Assembly: GCF_042767895.1 (NCBI RefSeq)
Contig: NC_091572.1
Coordinates: 25,265,622-25,285,621 of the forward strand
Origin: Penaeus vannamei
Taxonomy: Eukaryota; Arthropoda; Malacostraca; Decapoda; Penaeidae
DNA length: 20,000 nt
Direction of reading: 5' to 3'
The position numbers were made by a program, and so were the translations under genes. This document shows positions 8,340 through 17,196 of this stretch, piece by piece. How positions within the stretch are numbered: position 1 is the stretch's first letter; every line of letters starts with the position of its first letter. The notes beneath the pieces are model-generated. The model was given only the letters and a program-made list of their open reading frames with translations. It was not told where the DNA came from and ran no database searches.

Positions 8340-8680
8340 AAAGAGTGTATGTATACATGTGTGTAAGTGTGAGCGTGTATATACATGTACTTGAGAGTAT
8401 AAGAAATTGTATACTTAAATTTAGCTACATAGACACATAAATAGATACATAGATAGATAGATATACATATACATAAAATAACGGTGTGTATATGAAGAAC
8501 GCATCAAATCCTCTTTATCCAGTATATTAAATGTAATACCACAATCAATCGCCCACTGTACGAGTAATAAATCAAAGCGCAAAAAAGAGAAAACGAAAAA
8601 AATGAAAAACATAGCAATATAAATGGTGATCAACAAAAATCATACGAAAGCTAATGAAAAAAATCGGCTACAAAAACATA
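8340..8680. other. AT-rich spacer with short GATA and ATAC runs
   Basis: Short runs of ATAGATAG and ATACATAT lie around 8435-8475. The rest is AT-rich without a supported gene. One 71-codon minus frame at 8421-8636 has low-complexity Tyr/Met content and no splice context. Confidence 0.5.
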
Positions 8681-8689
8681 TCCGATAAC

Positions 8690-8837
8690 CGGGGGAGGGG
8701 TGAGGGGGGGGGAGGATATGGAGAGGAGAAGAGGATGGAGAGTAGAGGAAGAGAGGAGAGAGAAGAGGAAGGGGAGAGCGAGGAAGGGGGCAGGGGATGT
8801 GGGGTTAGGGTAAGGAGATGAGTTAGAAGCGATAAGG

Positions 8838-8925
<88 letters not shown>

Positions 8926-9190
8926 AAAAAAGAAAGAAGAAAAGGGGTAGAAAAGGAAGGCGAGAATGAGGTCAGAGTTTAAAGAGGATGAGATATAAGA
9001 GGTCAGAAGAATAGGTAAGGGGCACAGGAGGAAAGAGGTCAGAGAGGAGGAGAGGGGAGAAGGGAGGAGGGAGAGGAGAGGGGAGGATGGAGAGGGCAGA
9101 AGGGAGGAGGGAGGAGGGAGAGGAGAGGAGGAAGGGGGAGGGAGAGAAGAGGGGAGGAGGAAGGAGGAGGGAGAGGGGAGGGGGAAGGGT
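8690..9190. repeat. Polypurine tract with a (AG)40 core
   Basis: The tract is mostly G and A on the plus strand: GGGGAGG words at 8690-8830, an uninterrupted AG run at 8842-8921, and GGAGGAGGGAGAGG words at 9020-9190. The minus-strand Ser/Pro/Leu frames across it are repeat artefacts. Confidence 0.95.
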
Positions 9191-9194
9191 GCAA

Positions 9195-10070
9195 GTGTCC
9201 CACACGTTGACCGCCTTTTGCGTCGTCTGCAAAGCAATCACACGCGACCCCCTGTTCTAGTGCGATAACCCAGGTTGCACTGCCTCCGTCTCACCGTCCT
9301 CTGCGATGCTACAACAGTGACATTATTTCTTGTCCATTTCTGTTGCGCTGAAACTCATGATTTTTCTTTTTTTTCTTGGGAATTGTAAAAAAAAAAATCT
9401 TGCACAGATCGCTATCTTCTAAGTATGTTAGTGCCGTGACAAGGATGACAGTTGCCTTCCAGTGTGTAGTGTCTTGTCACTTTTTCACAAGCATGTTTTA
9501 TGATGTGACGAAAATAACGATTTATGGTGTGAAGATGAGAAAGATGACAAAGAATAATAATTAGAGGCCAGTTTGTTCAGCTTTTGCGTCTCGACCCATT
9601 CAATATTCATATATACGAACATGCAGATACAGATAAATAAATGCATGTCTGTATTTATCTGATATATACATGTATCTATCTATCTATCCAGTAGATATGC
9701 ATGTCTAGACTGAAAGATATGTTTTTTTTATATATAAAATGACGCTAACAGAAAAAAGAAACAAAAACACATCCGTAAATTAACAGAATAACATCCGTAA
9801 ATAAAAGAAAAGATAAAAGGAAAGACTTAAGTACAATACGAAGGATGAACAAACAAGTAAAAATGTATATACTGAAAAGGGTAATGTGCTGAAGAGGGGA
9901 AAAATAAGGTAGGAGATTTAGATGAGGGTATTTTTTTCTTCTAGTTCTAGTGTGACAAATTCCAGCTTTCATCCATGCGATATTTTTAACAAACAAACAA
10001 AAACGTAGTAAAATACACACCTACAGACATTCGCTCACTAAATACAGAGACATGAACCTTTACACGCAAA
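9195..10070. other. Single-copy spacer with a hairpin and TATC repeats
   Basis: 9210-9330 is GC-balanced. The remainder is AT-rich. A perfect 10-base inverted repeat CAGATAAATA / TATTTATCTG lies at 9630-9639 and 9652-9661, with a 12-base loop. A short TATC run follows at about 9672-9688. Two open frames (plus 9376-9564 and minus 9745-10020) have no splice context and no recognisable content. Confidence 0.45.
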
Positions 10071-10315
10071 TCCACACACAAAAACCCACACCCACCCACC
10101 CACGCGCACACAATACACACACACACACACACCCCGCCCCACACACACACATTCCACTCAAACCCCTGCACTAACACACATACACACCCTCTCTTTCCCC
10201 CTCCTACACGCACACGCACACGCACACGCACACGAACACGCACACACACACGCTCACACACACGCTCACACACACACAACCCCCACACATACATACGCAC
10301 ACCAACGCTACACAA
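10071..10315. repeat. CA-rich region with (CACACG)n hexamer repeats
   Basis: ACAC and CCCACC words dominate. CACACG hexamers lie at about 10206-10245, and CACGCTCACACA is repeated shortly after. The 109-codon minus frame is Val/Cys/Arg-rich and reflects the repeat. Confidence 0.85.
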
Positions 10316-10384
10316 ATCTGGCTTACAGACGCCATGTAAAAAACGTTGCGCCGGCTAAATATTGATGTTAGAGCTCAGACCAGG

Positions 10385-10680
10385 GTTAGCGTAGGGGGTG
10401 AGAAGGGACGGAGAAGAGGGGGTGGGAAGAGAGGAGGGAGAGGTGAAGGAAAAGAGGGAAAGAGAAGGGAGAGGAGAGGAAGGACGCGGAGAATTGACGA
10501 GAGGGTAGAACCTGAAAGGGGAAGAAAAGAAGGAAACGAAGAAGAGGGATAAAATAAGAACGAAATAAGTGAAGAAAGAAGTGAAAGAGGTAGAAACGGG
10601 GGAGAGAAGAGAGAGAGGTGTGGGGAGTGGAACGAGAAGAAAAAAGGAGACTGAAAATGAGCCGAAGGTTGAAATACGGC
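10385..10680. repeat. Polypurine (GA-rich) tract, irregular
   Basis: The plus strand is dominated by GGAGAGG, GAAGAGG and GAAAGAGG words without an exact period. Short open frames on both strands are low complexity. A GTAAGT on the minus strand at about 10694-10689 abuts the tract, but no exon could be built on it. Confidence 0.8.
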
Positions 10681-10689
10681 AAGGGCAAC

Positions 10690-10955
10690 TTACGTAGAAA
10701 TTAAGTATGAAGAAGGGTGAGAGAAGTGGTAGAAGAGAATAAAGATAAAGAATAGAGAAAAAATAAAGGTGAAAAGACCAAAATGCACTGCTACATGTAG
10801 GTCCATGTGTATGTTATGATCATATAGGATTTCCAATGTCTGTTTGAAAATGAATGATCGTAACAATAGCAATAATGACAATGAAATGAAATGATTTAAT
10901 GAATAGATGAATAAAACAATTTTTAAATCCATGAATATTAAAAATCTAGCAACGC
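10690..10955. other. AT-rich spacer between two purine tracts
   Basis: Single-copy sequence containing short AATGA and AATAA words. No gene, RNA or repeat array of note. Confidence 0.45.
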
Positions 10956-10959
10956 AATA

Positions 10960-12150
10960 TAAAAAGAAAAAGAGAAAGAGGAAAAAGAGAAGGAGAGAGG
11001 GAGGGAAGGAGAGAGTGGGAAAGGGGAGAGGGAGGGGGAAAGAGAGAGGGAGAAGGAAAGAGAGGGGGAGAAGGAAAGAGAGGGGGAGAAGGAAAGAGAG
11101 GGGGAGAAGGAAAGAGAGGGGGAGAAGGAAAGAGAGGGAGAGAAGGAAAGAGAGGGGGAGAAGGAAAGAGAGGGAGAGAGGGAAAGAGAGAGGGAGAAGG
11201 AAAGAGAGAGGGAGAAGGAAAGAGAGAGGGAGAAGGAAAGAGAGAGGGAGAAAGATGGGAAGGGAGAGGGAGAAGGAAAGAAAGGGAGAGGGAGAAAGAT
11301 GGGAAGGGAGAGGGAGAAGGAAAGAGAGAGGGAGAAGGAAAGAGAGAGGGAGAAGGAAAGAGAGAGGGAGAGGGAAGGAGAGAGGGAGAAGGAAAGAGAG
11401 AGGGAGATGGAAAGAGAGAGGGAGAGAGCAAAGAGAGAGGGAGATGGAAAGAGAGAGGGAGTGAGCAAAGAGAGAGGGAGAGAGCAAAGAGAGAGGGAGA
11501 GAGCAAAGAGAGAGGGAGAGAGCAAAGAGAGAGGGAGAGAGCAAAGAGAGAGGGAGAGAGCAAAGAGAGAGGGAGAGAGCAAAGAGAGAGGGAGAGAGCA
11601 AAGAGAGAGGGAGAGAGCAAAGAGAGAGGGAGAGAGCAAAGAGAGAGAGAGAGAGAAAGCGAGAGAGGAGAGAGCAAGCAAGAGAGAGAGGAGAGAGCAA
11701 GCAAGAGAGAGAGGAGAGAGCAAGCAAGAGAGAGAGGAGAGAGCAAGCAAGAGAGAGAGGAGAGAGCAAGCAAGAGAGAGAGGAGAGAGCAAGCAAGAGA
11801 GAGAGGAGAGAGCAAAGAGAGAGAGGAGAGAGCAAAGAGAGAGAGGAGAGAGCAAAGAGAGAGAGGAGAGCAAAGAGAGAGAGGAGAGCAAAGAGAGAGA
11901 GGAGAGCAAAGAGAGAGAGGAGAACGAAGAGAGAGAGGAGAACGAAGAGAGAGAGGAGAACGAAGAGAGAGAGGAGAACGAAGAGAGAGAGGAGAGCAAA
12001 GAGAGAGAGGAGAGCAAAGAGAGAGAGGAGAGCAAAGAGAGAGAGGAGAGAGCAAAGAGAGAGAGGAGAGAGCAAAGAGAGAGAGGAGAGCAAAGAGAGG
12101 AGTGGGAAAGAGAGAGAAGAGAAATGAGACGAGAGAGAAGTACACGCTAC
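10960..12150. repeat. Mosaic polypurine minisatellite with unit lengths of 18, 19, 23, 20, 18 and 20 bp
   Basis: Successive zones share an AAAGAGAGAGGGAGA-type core but differ in period. About 18-bp units with AAGG lie at 11035-11400. 19-bp units anchored on GCAAAG lie at about 11463-11640. 23-bp units anchored on GCAAGCAAG lie at about 11672-11810. Units of 20 bp then 18 bp anchored on GCAAAG lie at about 11812-11930. 18-bp units with GAACGAAG lie at about 11930-11990. 18- and then 20-bp GCAAAG units run to about 12095. Minus frames of 365-467 codons and plus frames of 185-286 codons are low-complexity translations of the array and are rejected as genes. Confidence 0.93.
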
Positions 12151-12182
12151 AGGATCTAACCCACGCTAACACCTAAAACGAA

Positions 12183-12690
12183 TTTCAAGGATAAATAACC
12201 GCACAACAGCCGTGGTTTCACTCTTATTCTTCGGCTTCCAACAAAATCGCAGCGTCACCGCCTACCACGTGGCATCGAATCCGACTCCCAAGGATCCGAA
12301 CACTCATAGTCGACGATCGAATCTACTCCCGCCAAAAGAAGTCGTTAAAATGAATCCTTAAAACGCGAAAAAACGAGAATAAACTACGTCTGCGTCTGTG
12401 TTTACACGCCGAGAAACCGATCGACTCACGTGCAGGCAAAATTAGCCAAACCTTGAAGGGGAAACGCCGCTCGATATGCGCACGGCCGTCGCATAAATGT
12501 TGGAAAGGTTAGACGACACTGAATCGCTGGTTGGAAAAGATTACGAAAAAGGATCTTTCGAAACTAAGGCCGCGCTCAAAGGGTCTCGGTTCGCGTTCGT
12601 TAGATTAATGAAGGCCTCAGACCTTGGTTTCAATTTGGTTAATGTTCCTTTAAGTGCTCTGGAGTGTGCATGCCACGCCCGCGCGGGAGA
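12183..12690. other. CpG-containing single-copy island with two CACGTG E-boxes
   Basis: The sequence is balanced in composition and rich in CpG words (GTCGACGATCG, AACGCCGCTCG, ACGGCCGTCG), unlike its purine-rich neighbours. CACGTG occurs in CCACGTGG near 12268 and again near 12427. A plus frame beginning with ATG at 12497 (MLERLDDTESLVGKDYEKGS...) is open to 12790, but its last third runs into the G-rich block. Its first 65 or so residues are of ordinary composition but match no family I know. No clear splice sites were identified. It may be a promoter or first-exon region. Confidence 0.3.
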
Positions 12691-12985
12691 GACAAGCGAT
12701 ACGGGGGATGGGGGTAGGGGGGAAGGAGGAAAGGGGGGGAGAGGGGAGGGGAAGAAGGGGGAGGGGGAAGGGGAAGGGGAAGAAGGATAAGGGAGGGGGA
12801 GAGGGGAAGGAGGAAGATGGGGGGAGGGGGAAGGAGGAAAAGGGGGAGGGGGAAGGAGGAAAAGAAGGAAGGGGAAGAAGGGGGAGAGGAGGGGAAGAAG
12901 TGGAAGGGGGGAGGGGAGGGGAAGGAGGACGGGATAGACGAAGGGGGACAGGGGCAGAAGAAGGGGGGAGGGGGTAGAAGAGCGA
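12690..12985. repeat. G-rich polypurine tract (GGGGA / GGGGAAGGA)n
   Basis: Almost all G and A on the plus strand, with many runs of three to six G. The density of G runs makes quadruplex formation plausible. Open frames from both sides, plus from 12497 and minus from 13009, run through it and give Gly/Glu or Pro/Ser low-complexity translations. Confidence 0.9.
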
Positions 12986-12989
12986 CATG

Positions 12990-13560
12990 GCTCCGTCGCT
13001 GTCGTCCATTTTTCCCCTTTCGGTCCAGATGGCGCCAACATGAACCCAAAAGACAAATGACGATCATTTATATTCATCACGGTTTTGCCCCCCCCCCCCT
13101 CACCCGAAGACCTGATAATGGTTCTGTCAATAGCAGAGGAAAGAGTGAAAAATGACCGCTGCAAATTCAGAAGACCGGGAAAAGGCGACAGATACACCGG
13201 CACTCCATAATTCACCTCTGAATAAAATATTGATCCCAGCATAAAGCCACAGGTGAAAGTCCTTCCTCGTGGCCACAGATCAGCTCCGGTCAACGAGCTT
13301 AAAGAAGAAGGCGCAATCAAACCGCGGATGACAGAAAGAGAAACCAGAGAGAGAAATGAAGGGAAACATGGGAAGAAAATGTTAGTATTATGAAAGTTCT
13401 GGTTGTTATTACATTTCCTACCGTAACGTTCGATTCTATGTGTGCAAGGGCGCGGGAGAATGAACACGGATTTTGAAATAGGTGCTTGTTCCCGCGCTGC
13501 GAATTTCGCCAGACACACACGAGAGATTGTGCGGTCATACAAGAACATACGCAATGAGAA
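12990..13560. other. Single-copy region with an E2F/YY1-like site and a long minus-strand open frame
   Basis: AGATGGCGCCAAC near 13028-13040 resembles overlapping YY1 (AGATGGC) and E2F (TTGGCGCC on the minus strand) sites. On the minus strand, AAAAATGG places an ATG in good context at 13009, starting MDDSDGAMSLFYPLPP before the translation becomes Pro/Ser-rich inside the G-rich block. A separate minus frame stays open for about 180 codons across 13010-13550 (including GADLWPRGRTFTCGFMLGS), but I recognise no domain and it continues into CA and G-rich repeats. A run of 12 C lies at 13088-13099. Confidence 0.25.
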
Positions 13561-13598
13561 CACATGCATATACGTTTGCACATATATATACGCAAGCC

Positions 13599-13636
13599 CA
13601 CACACACGCGCGCGCGCACACACACACGCGCGCGCG

Positions 13637-13716
<80 letters not shown>
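13599..13716. repeat. (CA)n/(CG)n alternating purine-pyrimidine microsatellite
   Basis: A strictly alternating run of about 118 bases. It contains two CGCGCGCG blocks separated by CA repeats, then a CACG step and a long (CA)n to 13716. Such runs favour left-handed Z-DNA. The Thr/His and Cys/Val frames across it are artefacts. Confidence 0.95.
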
Positions 13717-13718
<2 letters not shown>

Positions 13719-13849
13719 TTACATTTACAAGAAAAAAGAAAATAGAAAAAAACATGCCTCCCCCAACACATTCCTTCCCCTACCCACGAAACCTTTCCAT
13801 TTTTTTCTAAGGGAAGCAGCAATGTACAAATTCAAATGATCACACCAGG

Positions 13850-14100
13850 ACATGCCAACCTAGACCCCGTCGCTGATTCACGTCATTCATTCAGTGACAA
13901 ATGGCACTAGAAAGAGGCACTGGCCGACAAAGTGCCAGGCGGGATTCGTGTCCGTTCGTGACGACAACCTCCGCCCGAGGATTACCCGCTTCACACCTGG
14001 CGGAGGCTGGCTTATTATATCTGGAAGCTGCTTCGCCTGGCGACCTGGCGAGGCGCACATACGTCCGAGTGCGACCTTTTGATTGGGCGCGAGTGTATTG
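13850..14100 (-). promoter_or_regulatory. Possible minus-strand promoter (CCAAT and TATA-like boxes)
   Basis: Read on the minus strand, CGCCCAATCA (CCAAT at 14086-14082) is followed 62 bases on by ATATAATAAG (14020-14011). This spacing fits a CCAAT box near -90 and a TATA box near -30. The sequence around it is GC-balanced and repeat-free. The predicted start would be near 13985. No first coding exon could be shown downstream; minus frames at 13887-14199 are open but unrecognised. Motif evidence only. Confidence 0.2.
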
Positions 14101-14101
14101 T

Positions 14102-14275
14102 GACAGACAGGCAGGCAGGCAGGCTGACTCACTCTTACTCACTCGCTCGCGCGCACACGCTCGCCCGCTCTCGCTCTCGTTCTCTCTCTCTAAAGACAAT
14201 CAAGAGAAAGAAAGAAAGAAAGAAAAAAGAGCGAGAGAGAGAGAGAGAGAGAATAAAGAGAGCGAGAGAAAACAA
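14102..14275. repeat. Short GACA/GGCA, CT, AAAG and GA repeats forming an inverted repeat
   Basis: GACAGACAGGCAGGCAGGCAGG at 14102-14123 is a short tetranucleotide run. A CTCTCGCTCTCG...CTCTCT segment at 14168-14191 is complementary, with small bulges, to the GAGAGA...GAGAGCGAGAG segment at about 14236-14268. The stretch between them carries (AAAG)n. Confidence 0.75.
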
Positions 14276-14299
14276 TGAGAACGAGAAAAAATATCAAGG

Positions 14300-14700
14300 A
14301 GGGAACCGCAATCCCCCTTTCCGATCCCCCTTCCGTGGCTGATGCGACGCAGCGCAGCCCCGACTGCAGTAAATGCAATGTCATGGGCGTGTAAACTGTT
14401 TAGCCCCAAGGCTGCCTCAGGTGTTGTTCCGCGCCAGCTTCCCTTCGGCTCCAACCTGCCAGTGAGCCGCCCATACCGCTTTTGCATTCAAATAGGGACT
14501 CGACAGATTAACTTTCCGAAGCTCCTTTCAATCTATGTTACTCTATATTACTTCCGAAGGGTCTAGCAAGGATGTGGGGCTCAGCCTGCCGCTGTCGAAA
14601 TGGATGTCGGAATATTTGCGTGTTCACTGGCAATAACACGAAAGAACTTTGAATGTCAGGTGATCTAAGGATGAAAAGCAGAAACGGGTCTTAAAGGGGA
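14300..14700. other. Single-copy, GC-balanced stretch with an octamer-like site
   Basis: TTTTGCATTCAAAT at 14480-14493 resembles the palindromic target of POU factors. Other words include TTCCGAAG near 14515 and again near 14553. No open frame here has both a good acceptor and donor, so coding status is unknown. Confidence 0.3.
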
Positions 14701-14728
14701 AAGCAAAATCACGTTATAAGTAAAAAAT

Positions 14729-14836
14729 AAATGATGATAATCATAATAATAATAGCAGTAAAAATACTACTAATAATGATGATACTACTAATGATGGTAC
14801 TACTGATGATGATACTACTGATGATGATGATGATAC
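14729..14836. repeat. GAT/AAT/ACT trinucleotide repeat with a 15-bp sub-period
   Basis: ATGATGATACTACTA-type units of 15 bp recur about three times between 14771 and 14822. They are followed by (GAT)5 and preceded by AAT and ATC triplets. Confidence 0.85.
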
Positions 14837-14939
14837 AAAATAAAGAAAAAAGTGGAAACATCACATGAAAATGCACACAATTAAAAACATTCGTGATCCA
14901 GCCTTGATCACAAAACAACGATCAAAGCGCATGACGAAA

Positions 14940-15280
14940 AAAAAACATTGAGATTACCCCGCGTGTCACTGATTAAGGAAGATAAACTGTTGTCGGTGAA
15001 GCCACGGCCGCCCGCGCCCCTGCGCCACGGAACAATTGCGTCATCGCCGGATTTCTGTAATCGAAGGGCATTCCGTCTGGCGTTGTAGGAAATCGGATAT
15101 ATGCAAAGGGCGTTTCGATCCTTTGATGTTCATATCCCTTGTCGCGGAAAGGGTACTTCATCCAACAGGTTCGAGGGGTTTGTGATGGATTGAACTCGTC
15201 GGGTTTAAGCAACTACATTCAACTCGATCGCGTATACTTCTTGGTGGAATAAGGCAGCCATTCTTTCCCACCCGACAGGC
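14940..15280. other. GC-balanced single-copy stretch with a minus open frame
   Basis: A minus frame is open at 14973-15212 (79 codons, no ATG at its first codon; an internal Met begins MKYPFRDKGYEHQRIETPFA). The composition is protein-like, but I recognise no family and see no convincing splice sites. ATATGCAAAG at 15099-15108 is octamer-like and CCTTTGATG near 15120 is TCF-like. It could be an exon fragment or a conserved regulatory segment. Confidence 0.22.
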
Positions 15281-15415
15281 CTCATCGTAGAAATGAGACA
15301 TTTATTTAGTTCTCTGTTCTCTGCCATTGAAGTAAAGCCATTTACTTCACTAAATCCCTGAACTAGAAGTTATTTAATACCTAGGCTCTATCGTAAAAAT
15401 AAGGAATTTATTCAT
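15278..15415. repeat. Hairpin flanked by a decayed direct repeat
   Basis: TGAAGTAAA (15328-15336) and TTTACTTCA (15341-15349) form a perfect 9-base stem with a GCCA loop. About 32-base segments starting AGGC at 15277 and 15383 match at about three quarters of positions, including ATCGTA and ATTTATT. This looks like an old duplication with an inserted palindrome. No transposase or target duplication was recognised. Confidence 0.5.
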
Positions 15416-15429
15416 CAGATCCACTGCCT

Positions 15430-15990
15430 CGTCAAGGAACCAAGTCCACGGACAGAAGCACCCCGAGAATCAGCTGGCCATTAGCGCTGCCTGAACAAGT
15501 TGATGAACAAGTCAAGCTCCCGCGAGCCGAGAGGAGAGCGTGTTATGAAACCTTGCAGATAGCTTTGCCAAACCAATTAGAACTTAAGGCGTTGTCACCC
15601 ATTAAAATAGTCATGATGAAATAACGTTAACAATGCGCGTTTTAAGCAACACACATCCTCCTAATTAGATTACCACAACCCTAATCACAGTCCATCTAAT
15701 ATATCCTTTCGAGGCCGCCGCATACGTACACCCACCGATGCAAAACAACAAACGGAATTATGAAACTCCTTTTAATACCTCTGCACACCACACAAGAGTG
15801 CGTCCCGGCGCATCTGACAACAAGGCTCAGTCGGTTTAGAAGGGGATTTGTAAATTTATGATCCTTAAACAACTAACAAGAGAGTTCATTTGCAAGTGAA
15901 TATCAGCTGTCTGGGGGAAGAGTCATACTCGCTCGTGTGGCGGCGTTGGTCGCGTCCTCGGGGTTCCGAGGGACGCTGACCCGAGGAGCT
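15430..15990. other. Single-copy spacer, nothing supported
   Basis: Mixed composition, more GC-balanced at 15430-15560 and 15910-15990. No open frame with splice context, no RNA gene and no tandem repeat was recognised. Confidence 0.4.
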
Positions 15991-16000
15991 TATGCGCTAT

Positions 16001-16105
16001 CATCATCATTGTCGTAGTTACCATTACTATTATCATCATCATCATCATCATCATAATCATCACCATCACCACCACCATAGTCATCAGCATCGTCATCATC
16101 AATAT
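16001..16105. repeat. (ATC)n / (ACC)n trinucleotide repeat
   Basis: CATCATCATT at 16001-16010 is followed by ATTACTATT triplets. Then come about seven ATC units at 16032-16053, CACCATCACCACCACCAT, and imperfect CATCGTCATCATCA to about 16101. Confidence 0.9.
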
Positions 16106-16546
16106 ATATTATTACAAAACTCCCTTTTCTATTCTGTCCATTACAGATTCTTAGATTCATAATCTTAAAAGTCTTTCTCCTGTCCCCATTCCCCTTAACG
16201 AATGAAAAAGGAAGGAAGAATACAAACAGACTATCCCATAACGTATATACATTTTCTGGTGCTGGAGCAAAGTTATAATTTCCTTCTTACTTTAGGAATT
16301 ATTTGTCAGCTAAACATAGGGGGAATAAAGTACACCTAATTCTGCCGTTTGCGCACAGGAAATGATAATCGTGAGACTCAAATATTCTCAGTTAAAAGTA
16401 AACAGTACAATTCTGAATAAACACCTAGGTACCTCGTGAACATATACTGATATCTGCATTTACATTTTCTAGTGTCGTTGCTGCAATAAGTCGTAAAAAT
16501 ATGAACACAACCAGTTTAAAACATATAACAAGTAAAAAACATAGAT

Positions 16547-16618
16547 AAAGTTGAATGCATATACAAAGTTAAAAACAAAGAAAAAGTTCAAAACAATTAC
16601 AAAGTTGAACACAGAGAA
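16547..16618. repeat. 18-bp minisatellite, four degenerate copies
   Basis: AAAGTT starts each unit at 16547, 16565, 16583 and 16601, exactly 18 bases apart, with variable A-rich tails. Because 18 is a multiple of three, a minus frame reads through with a periodic Asn/Phe/Val pattern. That frame is a consequence of the repeat. Confidence 0.85.
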
Positions 16619-16699
16619 CACGCGTACATACACACGCAGGGCGGTTATTAGATGCGTATCTGAACTTTTCAAGAACTGTTAACGCCGCAGAGGTGTATT

Positions 16700-16850
16700 T
16701 TTCCAATCCTCGCGTGTACCACAAGCCAATCGTGATTAGGTTTATCGCCATGCAATCTATGCAATTGCAGCAGCAGTGAAATTATGCCGGAGGTAATTAG
16801 CTCGTTTATAATCCGATTCACTCCTTCCGGAAATTACCCAGCTAAGGCAG
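16700..16850. promoter_or_regulatory. Homeodomain-type binding-site cluster (putative enhancer)
   Basis: Within about 130 bases there are AGCCAATCGTGATTAGG (16724-16740), TTTATCG, ATGCAATCTATGCAATTGCAG, GGTAATTAGCTCG (16792-16804), TTTATAATCCGATT and GGAAATTACCC. TAATTAG is a homeodomain core, TAATCC a bicoid/Otx-type core and TTTAT a caudal/Abd-B-like core. The stretch has no tandem repeats, no open frame and mixed composition. Short AT-rich cores are frequent by chance, so this is a suggestion only. Confidence 0.22.
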
Positions 16851-16989
16851 TGTACCTTTATTATTATTTATACTCATTTAAATTTATCAACACCTAGGAT
16901 CATTAGCGGCGAATACCTTGTGGGATTAAAAAATTTAAAATCTGTCAATAAATGTCTCGTAAATAAAAATACTGATCGATAAATATTGC

Positions 16990-17196
16990 CTTTGTTAACA
17001 AACAAGTTTGTACTGTATACTGTGCGACTTGATATCGTCTGATTTTGTACTATATAATATTTGCTTTGATATCAACCATTCTGTACAACTGAAATTTGCT
17101 TTGACTAACTCTGTACCATGTACCACTTGCTTTGATATCAACTAATTTTGCACAATAAAAATTTGTTACGATGTTAATTTTGTGCACTGTACCTTT
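16990..17196. repeat. Degenerate minisatellite of about 31-38 bp, six copies
   Basis: Units begin near 16990, 17028, 17061, 17096, 17127 and 17163. Each follows the order TTGCTTTGATATCAAC, then a TTTTGTAC or CTGTAC word, then an A/T tail. The units at 17061 and 17127 are closest to each other. The unit at 17096 is shortened. Lengths vary from 31 to 38 bases, so the array is old or evolving by insertion and deletion. Confidence 0.75.

Noticed and set aside
10690..12093. 467-codon minus frame and companions of 365 and 408 codons on the minus strand and 286 and 185 codons on the plus strand
   Set aside because: All frames of the array are open on both strands with periodic low-complexity residues; several mutually exclusive frames cannot all be genes.
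12541..13755. 404-codon minus frame
   Set aside because: It joins a GT-repeat translation, an unrecognised middle of about 180 residues and a Pro/Ser tract. The middle is open for longer than expected and is mentioned under the 12990-13560 feature, but there is no domain, start context or splice evidence for a gene of this length.
14973..15212. 79-codon minus frame with protein-like composition
   Set aside because: No ATG at the start of the frame, no recognisable family, and no acceptor or donor that I could defend; kept only as a note on the region.
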